The notes: generated by a model not told the origin, from the sequence alone. DNA of 64,000 nucleotides from Laceyella tengchongensis (GCF_900182735.1 NZ_FXTU01000004.1:62001-126000); one strand, 5' to 3'; counted from the stretch's first letter, positions 50,723 through 60,189 are shown. Translations and numbers: made by a program.

Positions 50723-51056
50723 CCTCCTCGGGTAAATGTAATCATAACAGTTACATTTGGCTTTGTCAAACGAGGGTGGCAGTAAAATTCACAAATTTAA
50801 TCGAATTTTTACGTGTTTTAATAGAGGAAATTATGTTTCTTTTGAATAATTATATATGCGTTTTCTCTTTATCTTGTGCCAACAAAGGAGGAGATGGGCA
50901 AACGAAAAGTAGAGACGGTTTATTCGTAACAGGAGAGCAAATGGTGGCGAAAAAGGACACAATTGTTTAGGGCATTTTGTGAACAGCAAGAATGACAAAT
51001 CCTTTCCCGGCTAGGGGAAATGGGTTTGGCAATCATCGTTTGGAGGAGATGCTGTG
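50723..51056. other. Intergenic region between the Rrf2 gene and the M23 peptidase gene
   Basis: About 330 bases. Next to the Rrf2 start is a near-symmetrical ATGTAATCATAACAGTTACAT (50735-50755), a plausible autoregulatory site. A second TAACTG-CAGTTA-like stretch lies near trxA at 50146-50160. The right half is AT-rich and ends with TTGGAGGAG of the peptidase. No gene. Confidence 0.45.
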
Positions 51057-51827
51057 ATGAACCACATCGTGCGCTTTTCATTGTTGACCCTGCTATTGTC
51101 GGTTGTTGTTACATTTTTTCCGCAAAGCGCTCTCGCCGCTCCGGCTTTTCAAATGCCGTTCCCTTGTGGCCAAGTTTGGGAAGGACAGACGCGTACCAAT
51201 CATAATCCTCAGAACTCGGTTGATTTGAATCGGGCCGATGATTTGGGAGATCCGGTTGTCGCGTCTGCCGCGGGCAAGGTGACCACCGTGCGCGATTTGG
51301 GATCGACCAGTTACGGCAAGTACGTGGTGATTGATCACGGAAGCGGATGGACGACCCTGTACGCGCATCTCAACGCGTTTAGTGTCAGTGTTGGGCAATC
51401 GGTGTCACAAGGACAAAAAATCGGAACGGTCGGTTCATCGGGGGGATCAACGGGGCCGCACTTGCATTATGAGCAACGCCTGAACGGGTCCCCGCAAAAA
51501 ATCGTGTGGAACGGGTCGCAAATTTACTACTTCGGCACCAAAAATTACACCAGCAAGAACAGTTGTAGCACGGGCGGAGTTATTGGCACGGTGAACACGA
51601 ACAGCGGCGTTTCGGTCAATGTGCGTTCCGGCCCGGGAACCAACTATGCCATTGTTGGCTCTGTGGCTGATGGGCAAAAAGTTACGATCAAGTGCCAAAA
51701 ACGGGGAGAAACCGTGACGGGAACATATGGCACCAGTAACTTGTGGGATTACATTGGTACAGGCTATATTTCCGATACGTATGTTTACACCGGTTCAGAT
51801 GGGCAAGTGGCTCCCACTTGTAGTTAA
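51057..51827 (+). CDS. Secreted M23 metallopeptidase with SH3b domain
   Basis: A 256-residue protein. ATG 51057 follows TTGGAGGAG. Signal peptide 1-27 (LLTLLLSVVVTFFPQSALAA). The M23 domain has the zinc ligands in NHNPQNSVDLNR and GPHLHYE, with YVVIDHGSGWTTLYAHLN between. A bacterial SH3 domain (SVNVRSGPGTNYAIVGSVAD, then GYISDTYVYTG) follows and should bind cell wall. The probable role is cleavage of peptidoglycan or proteins outside the cell (LasA/lysostaphin class). Confidence 0.88.
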   Translation: MNHIVRFSLLTLLLSVVVTFFPQSALAAPAFQMPFPCGQVWEGQTRTNHNPQNSVDLNRADDLGDPVVASAAGKVTTVRDLGSTSYGKYVVIDHGSGWTTLYAHLNAFSVSVGQSVSQGQKIGTVGSSGGSTGPHLHYEQRLNGSPQKIVWNGSQIYYFGTKNYTSKNSCSTGGVIGTVNTNSGVSVNVRSGPGTNYAIVGSVADGQKVTIKCQKRGETVTGTYGTSNLWDYIGTGYISDTYVYTGSDGQVAPTCS

Positions 51828-51840
51828 TGGGTGAAGTTGA

Positions 51841-51864
51841 AGCGCCAATCCGCGGATTGGCGCT
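51841..51864 (+). terminator. Terminator of the M23 gene
   Basis: The perfect palindrome AGCGCCAATC-CGCG-GATTGGCGCT is followed by TTGCTTTGC. Located 14 bases after the stop, between convergent genes. Confidence 0.75.
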
Positions 51865-51875
51865 TTGCTTTGCAA

Positions 51876-52493
51876 CTAATTTGGGTTGGTGAGGTGAAGG
51901 ATCATATAGACAGCCACACCCCAAATGATCAAGGCAGAAATCTTGTTGATGAGGCCTAGAGCCCTGCCCGACGCATCCAGTTGGCCAACCCACCTTCCAC
52001 ACAGGCCTAATCCGAAAAACCACAGCCATGAAACGGAGATACAGGCGAGGCTAAAAGCCCATTTCTCCATTCCTTGATATTGGATGGAACTGGTGCCGAT
52101 CACCCCAATCGTGTCCAAGATCGCATGGGGATTTAATAAGGATACAGAAGCGGCAAAGGAAATCTGTTGCTTGGTCGACATCTGCTCTGCATGTTTTTCA
52201 GCCGAGCCTGTTTCTGCCCGCCAGATGGACCAACCCATGTAGAGTAAGAACAAGATGCCGATCGAGAATAAAACGATTTGCAACCAGCTGACTGTAAGGA
52301 TGAGAACGGAGACGCCCAGCACCGCCAAGGTGATGAGCAATGTGTCGCACAACGACGCAGTCAAGATGACGGGCAAGGCCCGACGAAAATGCGTTTGGGT
52401 AGCACCTTGGTTGAATACGAACACATTTTGCGCGCCCAAGGGTAAAATGAGGCCAAAGGCGAGAAGCGCGCCATGGATTAGAGCTTGAATCAT
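51876..52493 (-). CDS. LysE/ArgO-family amino-acid exporter
   Basis: About 205 residues. ATG 52493 is preferred since GGAGGTG lies 7 bases ahead. The N-terminus HGALLAFGLILPLGAQNVFV is the LysE/ArgO signature. Six hydrophobic spans are present, with SVSLLNPHAILDTIGVIGTS in the central region as in ArgO. It probably exports basic amino acids or analogues. It is monocistronic and no LysR-type regulator is adjacent. Confidence 0.88.
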   Translation of the reverse strand: MIQALIHGALLAFGLILPLGAQNVFVFNQGATQTHFRRALPVILTASLCDTLLITLAVLGVSVLILTVSWLQIVLFSIGILFLLYMGWSIWRAETGSAEKHAEQMSTKQQISFAASVSLLNPHAILDTIGVIGTSSIQYQGMEKWAFSLACISVSWLWFFGLGLCGRWVGQLDASGRALGLINKISALIIWGVAVYMILHLTNPN

Positions 52494-52796
52494 CGTTGGC
52501 ACCTCCACTTGGTTAAGCTAAACTCGGCTCCCGGGCGTGTGGTGAGTGTTATTAAAACCAATGTGATGGAAAAACGAAATAGATATAATATTTATTTTAT
52601 ATGAAATGACATGTTAAATAAAAATTTTCGGGTTGGCTTGGGTGTGATAGCTCGTTTTCAAGGGGGCATGGCGAACATTGGCCCAAGTGCTTCGGGTGCC
52701 GGCGCATCTTCGTTCCAGGAGTTTGCGCGTGGGTAGAGGAATAACTTAGGGTGAGGAAGCAATCCATCTCATTTTATGCGCGAGGAGGGGTTTGGG

Positions 52797-54233
52797 ATGA
52801 ATGCGGACAGACTTGAAGGGAAGCTGGCTCCGGATGTGAAGCGGCGCTTGATCGCGGTCGTGGGTGAAGAGCGGTTTTTGGACAGCTTGAATGAAAGATA
52901 TGTTTACTCATATGATGCCACACCGATTTTCCAGGCGATGCCGGACGCAGTGATCATGCCGCAAACCACTGCAGAGGTATCGGAAATCCTGAAGATCGCC
53001 AATGAACACCGGATCCCTGTCACGACGCGCGGTTCGGGTACCAACTTGGCGGCAGGCACGGTACCGACGGCGGGAGGGATTGTGCTGAATATGCAACGGT
53101 TTAACCGGATTGTGGAGATTGATCGCGAGAATCTGACAGTGACGGTGGAACCAGGTGTGGTGACGGCTGATCTCCACCAAGCGGTGGAAGCGGAAGGCTT
53201 GTTTTACCCGCCTGATCCGGGCAGTATGCGCATTTCCACGGTGGGAGGAAATGTGGCTCAGTGCGCAGGAGGGATGAGAGGATTGAAGTATGGGGTTACC
53301 AAGGACTACCTGATGGGGTTGGAATATGTTTTGCCGTCGGGCGAAGTGTTGCGCGCCGGCGGTAAAAACGTCAAAGATGTGGCCGGATATGATATGACGC
53401 GCCTATTGGCTGGGTCGGAGGGGACGTTGGCCGTCATCACACAGTTGACGCTCAAATTGCTTCCGCTGCCGGAAGCGAAACGGACCATGGCAGCTTATTA
53501 CGCTAGCCTAGGAGATGCCGCGCGGACGGTCGAGCGGGTGATCGCTGCCAAAATTATCCCGGCGACGATGGAGTTTCTCGACCAGGCCACGATGCGGGTA
53601 GTGGATGAATTTGCGAAGCTGGGTTTGCCGACGGGAATGAAGGCGATGTTGCTCATCGAGCAGGATGGTCCGGAAGAATGGGTAGAGCGAGATATAGAGC
53701 GGATCGCGGAGATCGCCAAGGAAGAAGGGGCGGTGCAAGTACGGGTGGCTCAGACGCCCGAAGAGGGTGCTAACCTGCTGGCGGCTCGGCGCGCGGCATT
53801 GTCGGCGTTGTCGCGTTTGCGGCCTACCACTATACTGGAGGACGCCACGGTGCCCCGTTCCCGTTTGGCGGAGATGGTTGCAGAGATTGAGCGGATCGCG
53901 GAAAAATACGATGTGCAGATCTGCACGTTTGGCCATGCTGGGGATGGCAACTTGCATCCCACTTGTCTGACAGATGAACGGAACAAAGAAGAGCTTGCCC
54001 GCGTGGAACAGGCTTTTGAGGAAATCTTCCTGGCTGCGCTCCGATTGGGCGGGACGATCTCTGGCGAACACGGAATCGGGCTGGCGAAACGGGATTATCT
54101 ACCCCTGCAAGTGGGAGAGGGGGGCATCGCCTTGATGAAAGCGATCAAAGAAGCGTTTGACCCCAACCACATCATGAATCCAGGCAAAATGTTTGCCAAC
54201 AGTGCCCGCCGACGGGTGGTGATCAAACAATGA
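52797..54233 (+). CDS. glcD: Glycolate oxidase FAD-binding subunit
   Basis: A 478-residue FAD-linked oxidase. ATG 52797 is chosen because GAGGAGGGG precedes it. The PCMH-type FAD domain has ITTRGSGTNLAAG-like (VTTRGSGTNLAAGTVPT), VEPGVVTADLHQAVEAEGLF and PPDPGSMRISTVGGNVAQCA. The C-terminal domain has FGHAGDGNLHPT and GGTISGEHGIGLAKRDYLPL. It oxidises glycolate or D-lactate together with the next gene, which overlaps it by 4 bases (ATGA). Confidence 0.93.
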   Translation: MNADRLEGKLAPDVKRRLIAVVGEERFLDSLNERYVYSYDATPIFQAMPDAVIMPQTTAEVSEILKIANEHRIPVTTRGSGTNLAAGTVPTAGGIVLNMQRFNRIVEIDRENLTVTVEPGVVTADLHQAVEAEGLFYPPDPGSMRISTVGGNVAQCAGGMRGLKYGVTKDYLMGLEYVLPSGEVLRAGGKNVKDVAGYDMTRLLAGSEGTLAVITQLTLKLLPLPEAKRTMAAYYASLGDAARTVERVIAAKIIPATMEFLDQATMRVVDEFAKLGLPTGMKAMLLIEQDGPEEWVERDIERIAEIAKEEGAVQVRVAQTPEEGANLLAARRAALSALSRLRPTTILEDATVPRSRLAEMVAEIERIAEKYDVQICTFGHAGDGNLHPTCLTDERNKEELARVEQAFEEIFLAALRLGGTISGEHGIGLAKRDYLPLQVGEGGIALMKAIKEAFDPNHIMNPGKMFANSARRRVVIKQ

Positions 54234-55561
54234 ACCAAACGGACAAAGCATGTGATCTGGCTATCGGTCAGGATGAGGTGACGCCTGTGGCCGCGGGCAA
54301 ATTTAATTTAGATGAAATCATGAACTGCATGCAATGCGGCTTTTGCCTGCCTGCTTGCCCAACGTATCGGCAGACGGGTTTGGAATCGCACAGCCCACGC
54401 GGCCGGATCGCTTTAATGAAGGGGGTAGCGCAAGCGCAATTGCCAGCAGATGCGGAGTTTGCCAAAAACATGTACGCTTGCCTGGGTTGCCGCGCTTGCG
54501 AGACGGCTTGCCCAGCGAGCGTCTCTTATGGTAGCTTGCTCGAAACGGCGCGAGAGGTGGTGGAAGATCAAAACAAAAAGACAGCCAAGCCCTCCTTGTT
54601 GCGAAGATTGGTGTTTGAACACGTCTTTCCCCACCCGAACCGGATGAAAGCCTTGGGTACGGTGTTGTGGGCGGTGCAAGCGCTTGGATTGCAAAGACTG
54701 GCCACGCGCACGGGTTGGGCCCGGGTGTTGCCACGGGCACTGGCGGAAATGCAACAGGCGGTGGAACCGGTGGCCTCGCCGTTCATTCGCGGCAAGCGCC
54801 AACAACGGATGCGGGCGGAAGGGGAGAGCTTGTATACGGTTGGTTACTTTACCGGCTGCGTGATGGATGTCTTGTTTTTCGAGACCAATCAAGCGACAGC
54901 GCGTTTGTTGGCTAAGGCTGGGTGTGAGGTGGTGTTTGTCGGCGGCCAGACTTGTTGCGGGGCGCTCCATGCTCATGCTGGGGAGAAGGCGTGGGCGGTG
55001 GAGTTGGCGAAGCGGAATATTGAAGCGTTTGAACAAAGCCAGGTAGACTTTATCGTCAACAGCGCTGGCGGTTGCGGGGCCGCGCTCAAGGAGTATCCTC
55101 ATTGGTTTGAGGATGACCCAGGTTGGCAAAAGCGTGCCGAAGCGTTTGCGGCCAAGGTGCGGGATGCCAGCGAATTGTTGGCGGCATTGCCACCGCTTTC
55201 TTTCACTAAAGAGCTTAGCGCGCGGGTCACTTACCAAGATTCTTGTCACCTTGCTCATGGTCAGGGGGTGCGCGACCAACCGCGCCAATTGCTCAATCTC
55301 ATTCCTGGAGTGGAAGTGGTGGAGTTGGAACAGGCGGATCAATGTTGCGGATCGGCGGGCATTTATAACATTACGCATTTTGACCAATCGATGGAGATAT
55401 TGGATGCAAAAATGGAAGCTGTGAAGAAAACGGATGCGCATTTCATCGCGATTTCCAATCCAGGGTGTTTGTTGCAGATGAGGCAGGGCATCATCCGGGC
55501 GGGGCTAACAGGAAAGATGGAAGCGGTACATCTCATGGATCTGCTAGACCGCGCCTTGTGA
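54230..55561 (+). CDS. glcF: Glycolate oxidase iron-sulfur subunit
   Basis: A 443-residue protein with two 4Fe-4S motifs, CMQCGFCLPACPT and CLGCRACETACPA, and two Cys-rich CCG domains (TCCGALHAHAGE and QCCGSAGIYNI). It passes electrons from GlcD to the respiratory chain. No GlcE subunit is present, which is normal for Bacillales. It starts inside the glcD stop. Confidence 0.93.
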   Translation: MNQTDKACDLAIGQDEVTPVAAGKFNLDEIMNCMQCGFCLPACPTYRQTGLESHSPRGRIALMKGVAQAQLPADAEFAKNMYACLGCRACETACPASVSYGSLLETAREVVEDQNKKTAKPSLLRRLVFEHVFPHPNRMKALGTVLWAVQALGLQRLATRTGWARVLPRALAEMQQAVEPVASPFIRGKRQQRMRAEGESLYTVGYFTGCVMDVLFFETNQATARLLAKAGCEVVFVGGQTCCGALHAHAGEKAWAVELAKRNIEAFEQSQVDFIVNSAGGCGAALKEYPHWFEDDPGWQKRAEAFAAKVRDASELLAALPPLSFTKELSARVTYQDSCHLAHGQGVRDQPRQLLNLIPGVEVVELEQADQCCGSAGIYNITHFDQSMEILDAKMEAVKKTDAHFIAISNPGCLLQMRQGIIRAGLTGKMEAVHLMDLLDRAL

Positions 55562-55616
55562 GGACTTAGCGGGGCAAGTGGGATGACATGGGAACGGATT
55601 AAGCATGGGAGGGTGG

Positions 55617-56537
55617 ATGAGATTGAAGCAAATCAATGAGCGGTTAAGCACGTTGACGACAGAGGCGCGAAATGAAAAGTCCATGAGGTTGGATTCCGCC
55701 GACACGTTGGAGATTTTGCGCATCATTAATGAAGAAGATCAAAAAGTGGCGTTGGCGGTTCAAAAGGTGTTGCCTGATGTCCAAGTGGCTGTGGAGTATG
55801 CGGTGCAATCGTTGAGCCTGGGCGGGCGGTTGATCTATGTGGGAGCCGGAACCAGCGGGCGGTTGGGCGTCTTGGATGCAGCGGAGTGTCCGCCCACGTT
55901 TAGCACGAGCCCCGAAACGGTGCTGGGATTGATGGCCGGTGGTGAAAAAGCCTTTGTCCAAGCGGTGGAAGGCGCCGAAGACAATGAGGAATGGGGCGAG
56001 CGGGATTTGCGCGAAATCGGCCTCACTGATCGGGATACGGTGGTGGGGATTGCCGCCAGCGGACGTACGCCGTATGTGATCGGCGCGCTGAAGTATGCCC
56101 GCCGCATGGGTGCTCGCACGGTCGCTCTTTCTTGCAATGAGCGTGCCCGTATCAGTCAGGAGGCCGATCAGGCGATTGAAGTGGTTGTGGGGCCGGAGGT
56201 GTTGGCCGGCTCCACCCGGATGAAAGCGGGAACGGCGCAGAAGATGGTTCTCAATATGATTTCCACCGCCACCATGGTAAAGCTGGGCAAAGTGTACGAA
56301 AATTTAATGGTGGATGTGAACATCAGCAACCGCAAACTGAAGGAGCGGGCCATCGAAATCATTCGCACCGTGACCGGCGTTTCCCGTGAGCGGGCGGAAG
56401 AATCATTGGAGCAAGCACGTCATGAAGTGAAAACAGCGATCGTCATGATCAAGGCGGAAATCACTTACGCAAGGGCCGTCAGGTTGCTAGAGCAAGCAAA
56501 CGGCAATGTGCGCCGAGCGCTTTCGCTGGCGCGGTGA
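55617..56537 (+). CDS. murQ: N-acetylmuramic acid 6-phosphate etherase
   Basis: About 306 residues; ATG 55617 or TTG 55623 may be the true start, behind GGGAGGG. The SIS domain carries LIYVGAGTSGRLGVLDAAEC-type sequence, AVEGAEDNEEWGERDL with the catalytic Glu, GIAASGRTPYVIGAL and GSTRMKAGTAQKMVLNM. It removes lactate from MurNAc-6-phosphate during cell-wall recycling. A PTS partner is not seen here. It lies 55 bases after glcF and could be co-transcribed. Confidence 0.93.
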   Translation: MRLKQINERLSTLTTEARNEKSMRLDSADTLEILRIINEEDQKVALAVQKVLPDVQVAVEYAVQSLSLGGRLIYVGAGTSGRLGVLDAAECPPTFSTSPETVLGLMAGGEKAFVQAVEGAEDNEEWGERDLREIGLTDRDTVVGIAASGRTPYVIGALKYARRMGARTVALSCNERARISQEADQAIEVVVGPEVLAGSTRMKAGTAQKMVLNMISTATMVKLGKVYENLMVDVNISNRKLKERAIEIIRTVTGVSRERAEESLEQARHEVKTAIVMIKAEITYARAVRLLEQANGNVRRALSLAR

Positions 56538-57020
56538 CTCGTCGTCAGAGCGGCTTTACATCCGATTTTTCATTCGCTTCGCATGCACAATTAAGAATGA
56601 TTTAAGAAACAGGTAAGGCGCAATTAAATCTTTGATTCGATAATAATCTGGGAAGTTGATGAAAAAGGTGTTTCACGCAGATGGATTCACAGGCCCGAAT
56701 TTTTGTGGGGAGGGAGAGACAGAATGTGCTCATCAACACAGCATAATCAGCATACATAAGAAACAAGCCGTTGATGAGCAGCTCCACGGGAAGGTGCGTT
56801 ACCAACAACCTCTGGCCGCGAGCCAAGTGCTTTTTTTTCTTGGGGTTTTTTGCGTTTTCCTGCGACGGTTGCATCCGCTTGATTCAGATTGTAAGTTTGT
56901 CTCTATAGGTTCAATAAATTGAACCAACTTCCTTCTTGCAACACTGTTATAATCAGAATAGGTTTGAATTGAAACAGAATAATGCACACACATCGTGTCA
57001 GGAAAGGTGAGGAATTGAAC
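56538..57020. other. Intergenic region upstream of uppP
   Basis: About 480 bases. A rightward frame at 56656-56922 has no family features and poor codon use, so I do not call it. The right end holds a palindrome (56908-56925) and a TATAAT box (56948-56953) that likely belong to the uppP promoter, although a standard -35 at the right distance is missing. Confidence 0.45.
56908..56925. promoter_or_regulatory. Palindrome upstream of the uppP promoter
   Basis: GGTTCAA-TAAA-TTGAACC, perfect 7-bp arms, lies 22 bases before TATAAT 56948-56953. It could be an activator site that compensates for the absent -35 box. Confidence 0.4.
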
Positions 57021-57836
57021 TTGTGGGACATTATCGTAGCCATCATCTTGGGGCTTGTTGAAGGATTGACAGAGTTTGCCCCGGTTTCGTCCACGGGACA
57101 CATGATTATTGTCGACGATCTGTGGTTGAAATCGAAAGAGATATTTGGACATGACGTGGCGGTAACATTCAAAGTCTGCATCCAGTTGGGTTCGGTTCTG
57201 GCTGTGGTCGTTGTGATGAAAGACCGCTTTATCGACCTGTTGGGACTGGGCAAGAAGACGGATGGAGAAGGCAGCCGCCTCAAATTGACCCAAGTGATTG
57301 TCGGTCTGTTGCCGGCTGGCATCTTGGGGCTGTTGTTTGAAGATAAAATTGAGGAATTCTTTACTGTTAATTTGGTTATCTACTCTTTGATCGGCGGCGC
57401 TATTTTGATGATTGCCGCAGACTGGTTCCGTCCGGCTCGACCCAAAGTGGAGACGGTGGATCAGATTACATACAAGCATGCGATCGGGATCGGGTTGTTC
57501 CAATGCATCGCCGTGTTGTGGCCGGGCTTTTCCCGTTCTGGGTCGACCATTTCCGGCGGGGTGTTGATGGGCTTGAGCCACCGTGCGGCCTCGGATTTCA
57601 CCTTCATCATGGCTGTACCGATCATGTTGGGGGCTAGCACCGTATCCTTGCTCAAAAACTGGGAGCATTTCACAATGGATGCATTGCCGTTTTTCATCGC
57701 TGGCTTTGTGAGTGCCTTTATCTTTGCCCTGCTGTCAATCCGTTACTTCCTGAAGCTGATCAACAAAATCAAGCTGGTGCCGTTTGCCATTTACCGCATC
57801 GTGCTGGCGTTGATCTTGTTCTTTGTCGTATCTTGA
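57021..57836 (+). CDS. uppP: Undecaprenyl-diphosphate phosphatase
   Basis: A membrane protein of about 271 residues. TTG 57021 fits AGGTGAGG at about 9 bases; the upstream ATG 56982 would add a soluble, implausible leader. The BacA/UppP signatures EGLTEFAPVSSTGHM (residues 13-27) and GFSRSGSTISGGVLMGL are both present, with several membrane spans. It recycles C55-PP for cell-wall synthesis and gives bacitracin resistance. Confidence 0.94.
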   Translation: MWDIIVAIILGLVEGLTEFAPVSSTGHMIIVDDLWLKSKEIFGHDVAVTFKVCIQLGSVLAVVVVMKDRFIDLLGLGKKTDGEGSRLKLTQVIVGLLPAGILGLLFEDKIEEFFTVNLVIYSLIGGAILMIAADWFRPARPKVETVDQITYKHAIGIGLFQCIAVLWPGFSRSGSTISGGVLMGLSHRAASDFTFIMAVPIMLGASTVSLLKNWEHFTMDALPFFIAGFVSAFIFALLSIRYFLKLINKIKLVPFAIYRIVLALILFFVVS

Positions 57837-57843
57837 CCATACC

Positions 57844-57889
57844 AAAAAACCACCTCAGATGCCTGGTTGCCAGGCTTGGGGTGGTTTTT
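57844..57889 (+). terminator. Terminator of uppP
   Basis: AAAAAACCACC and GGTGGTTTTT form the base and GCCTGG/CCAGGC the upper stem. It starts 8 bases after the stop and ends in a T-run. Confidence 0.8.
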
Positions 57890-57903
57890 GTATTGGGCCG
57901 ATC

Positions 57904-58128
57904 TTACCAATATCTATATCTCCGATAAGGTCTCCGATATGGAAAGAAAGGAGCGGTGAAAAACGGAAAGGGACGCGGGAACGGAAAGGTGAAGAAGAAG
58001 AACGGATAAAATTGTTGCGTCTGGGCGTCGGGCGTCGGCCAAGCGTTGTGCGTCATCAATTCCTCCCCAAACGCATAAGGCGCATGTTGCTCTTCATATT
58101 CATGTGCATAGGGCTGGTTTTGAGTCAT
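57904..58128 (-). CDS. Pro/Phe/Tyr/Arg-rich small protein
   Basis: A 74-residue protein from ATG 58128 with GGGAGGTG ahead. The N-terminal half is His/Glu/Tyr-rich (QPYAHEYEEQHAPYAFGEEL). The C-terminus is a low-complexity array of Phe, Pro, Arg and Tyr (FFFFTFPFPRPFPFF, then RRPYRRYRYW). Similar compositions occur in spore coat or crust proteins; that role is a guess. It lies between the convergent uppP and the mal genes. Confidence 0.6.
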   Translation of the reverse strand: MTQNQPYAHEYEEQHAPYAFGEELMTHNAWPTPDAQTQQFYPFFFFTFPFPRPFPFFTAPFFPYRRPYRRYRYW

Positions 58129-58222
58129 GATAGGCACCTCCCATGGATTTATGATTATTCTATTCTGGGGGCGTTTGTTGGTGCTTGGCCATACCCGAGA
58201 AGAAGGAAGGACACAAAAAAAG

Positions 58223-58241
58223 AACCCCAAAGGTTGGGGTT
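58223..58241 (-). terminator. Terminator of the leftward sugar-transport operon
   Basis: AACCCCAA-AGG-TTGGGGTT; on the minus strand it is followed by CTTTTTTT. It lies about 85 bases after the last permease stop. Confidence 0.75.
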
Positions 58242-58325
58242 TTAGGACGGTTGGGTTTAACATTCAACTCTTCGTTTGCAATCACCTAGCTGGTCTTGTC
58301 TTGGGCTGAAAAATCTTGCGGCTTT

Positions 58326-59153
58326 TTACCCTTTGGTGCCACCGGCGGTCATGCCGGAGATCAAGTAGCGTTGCGCAAACAGGAAGAAGCACAAGACCGG
58401 CAACGTGATTAGGATTGCGGCAGCCGCCATCAGGTGGTAGTCGGTGTTGAATTGATTGACGAACTGCTGCAAGCCAATCGGCAAGGTGTACATCGTTTCT
58501 TCATTCATTAAGGTGATGGCGATCAAAAATTCATTCCAGGCGGTGATGAAGGAATAAAACGCCGTCACAGCCAGGCCGGGCAAGGAGAGCGGCAGGACGA
58601 TCCGCACAAAGGTACCCAAGTGGGACAACCCGTCTACCCGGGCCGCTTCTTCTAGCTCATAAGGGATGGTGTCGAAGAAACTTTTCAAGTTCATGATGCA
58701 AAAAGGCACCGAAACTGTGGAGTAAGCCAAGATAATACCAAAGTAACTGTTTAGCAACCCCAGTTTGTTGATGATCAGATAGAGCGGGATGATCAGCAGC
58801 GCGCCAGGAAACATCTGCGTGATCAACACGCTGAGTTCCACGCCGCTTCGCCCGCGGAATTTATAGCGCGAAATGGCGTAAGCCGCCGTCGTCGACAAGA
58901 CCAAGCCGACCAAGGTGGTAAACAGGGCGATCAAGACGCTGTTCTTAAACCAGGTTAGGAAGATTCCATTCGAGCGGGTTAAGACAGTCTTGTAGTTTTC
59001 CAAGGTGAAGGTTTCGGGAATCCATTGGATCGAGCTGGAAAAGACCTCCGCTTCCGGTTTGAAACTGGTCGCCAAGATCCAGAGAACTGGAAACACGGCA
59101 AGAAAGCAGGAAATGATCAATATCAGGTGTACCCATCCGTTTGATTGGCGCAT
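58326..59153 (-). CDS. Maltose-type ABC transporter permease (MalG-like)
   Basis: A 275-residue permease from ATG 59153; the start codon follows directly on the TGA stop of the upstream permease. Six spans are present. The EAA loop that contacts the ATPase reads EEAARVDGLSHLGTFVRIVL followed by PLSLPG. MalG-typical features are ATSFKPEAEVFSS after span 1 and QRYLISGMTAGGTKG at the C-terminus. With the MalF- and MalE-like proteins it forms a carbohydrate importer. No ATPase (MsmX/MalK) gene is present, so a shared one is probably used. Confidence 0.9.
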   Translation of the reverse strand: MRQSNGWVHLILIISCFLAVFPVLWILATSFKPEAEVFSSSIQWIPETFTLENYKTVLTRSNGIFLTWFKNSVLIALFTTLVGLVLSTTAAYAISRYKFRGRSGVELSVLITQMFPGALLIIPLYLIINKLGLLNSYFGIILAYSTVSVPFCIMNLKSFFDTIPYELEEAARVDGLSHLGTFVRIVLPLSLPGLAVTAFYSFITAWNEFLIAITLMNEETMYTLPIGLQQFVNQFNTDYHLMAAAAILITLPVLCFFLFAQRYLISGMTAGGTKG

Positions 59154-59154
59154 C

Positions 59155-60075
59155 TCAGTAATACACCCCCTCGTTGGCATTGGCTTTTAGCACGCGTCGA
59201 TAAAAGAGAGTGAAGACGATGAGCACGCTCAGGATCACAACCCCGTAGGTTGAAGCGATTCCCAAATTCCAATTGCGGAACGCTTCCCGGTACGCGTAGG
59301 TCACTAGGATTTCGGTGGAGTGAACCGGACCGCCGCCCGTAATCAGATAAATGATGTTGAACATGTTGAATGTCCAGATGATCCCAAGTGTGGTGGCAGT
59401 AGCGGCGACGGGTTTCAGCAGGGGCAAAGTGATGTTTTTCAGCTGTTGCCACCAGGTGGCGCCATCGATGCGCGCTGCCTCATATAGCGACTCCGGGATG
59501 CTCTGCAAGCCGCCCAAGAGGGTGACCATCATGAACGGAATGCCGATCCAAACATTGACCAAAATGGCCGAAAACATCGCCCAGAAGCTGTCTCCCAGCC
59601 AGGGCACGGCAGGGAGGCCCAGGTTTTTCAATACTAAATTAAACAGGCCGTATTTGTCGTTGTACATCCATTGCCAAGCGAAAGCGCCAACAAAGGAAGG
59701 CACCGCCCAAGGGACCATGAGCAACATCCGGTAAATGCCTCTGCCTTTGATCTTGCGATTCAGCAGCAAAGCCAGGAACAAGCCCAAGGTGAAGTGGAAA
59801 AACACGTTGACGAAAGTCCAGATCGCTGTTTGTACTAAAACGTCACGGAAGACGGATTTGGGTTGGAAGATGGTGCCGAAGAGGTCGCTGTAGTTTTTCA
59901 AGCCGATCCATTCATAGCTGGGCGGCAGGAATTGGTTGCCCATGTTGTATTGGTTCATGTTGGTAAAGCTGTACGAGATGCCTTGTGCCAGCGGAATAAA
60001 AACGAGCAAGGTCATAACGATGAACACAGGTGCCAAGAAGACATATGCGATCCACGCATTATTACGGGTACTCAC
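59155..60075 (-). CDS. Maltose-type ABC transporter permease (MalF-like)
   Basis: A 306-residue permease. GTG 60075 is clearly the start: GGAAGGAGGCGG lies ahead and the first span (AWIAYVFLAPVFIVMTLLVF) follows at once. The EAA loop is YEAARIDGATWWQQLKNITL followed by PLLKPV. It pairs with the MalG-like subunit; the stop overlaps the next start region. Substrate is probably maltose or maltodextrin, given the adjacent glucoamylase. Confidence 0.9.
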   Translation of the reverse strand: MSTRNNAWIAYVFLAPVFIVMTLLVFIPLAQGISYSFTNMNQYNMGNQFLPPSYEWIGLKNYSDLFGTIFQPKSVFRDVLVQTAIWTFVNVFFHFTLGLFLALLLNRKIKGRGIYRMLLMVPWAVPSFVGAFAWQWMYNDKYGLFNLVLKNLGLPAVPWLGDSFWAMFSAILVNVWIGIPFMMVTLLGGLQSIPESLYEAARIDGATWWQQLKNITLPLLKPVAATATTLGIIWTFNMFNIIYLITGGGPVHSTEILVTYAYREAFRNWNLGIASTYGVVILSVLIVFTLFYRRVLKANANEGVYY

Positions 60076-60189
60076 TTTAGCCCGCCTCCTTCCATCATTG
60101 GCGCTTTTGCGCAAAGAGTGTGAAGAGGGAAGAGGGCTGTCCGCTCCTCTTCCCTTTGGCCCGCCAGCGGAATGAATGCGGGCGGACAA

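Noticed and set aside
53508..54071. 187-codon minus-strand frame inside glcD
   Set aside because: Antisense to the FAD oxidase; no features of its own.
54413..55441. 342-codon open frame on the minus strand opposite glcF
   Set aside because: It mirrors a clearly real Fe-S protein gene, lacks a ribosome site and recognisable motifs; long antisense frames are common in GC-rich genes.
56656..56922. 88-codon frame upstream of uppP
   Set aside because: No ribosome site or family resemblance; it runs through the promoter palindrome region.
56799..57668. 289-codon minus-strand frame opposite uppP
   Set aside because: It is antisense to a strongly conserved membrane enzyme, and its His/Gln-rich translation is typical of a shadow frame.
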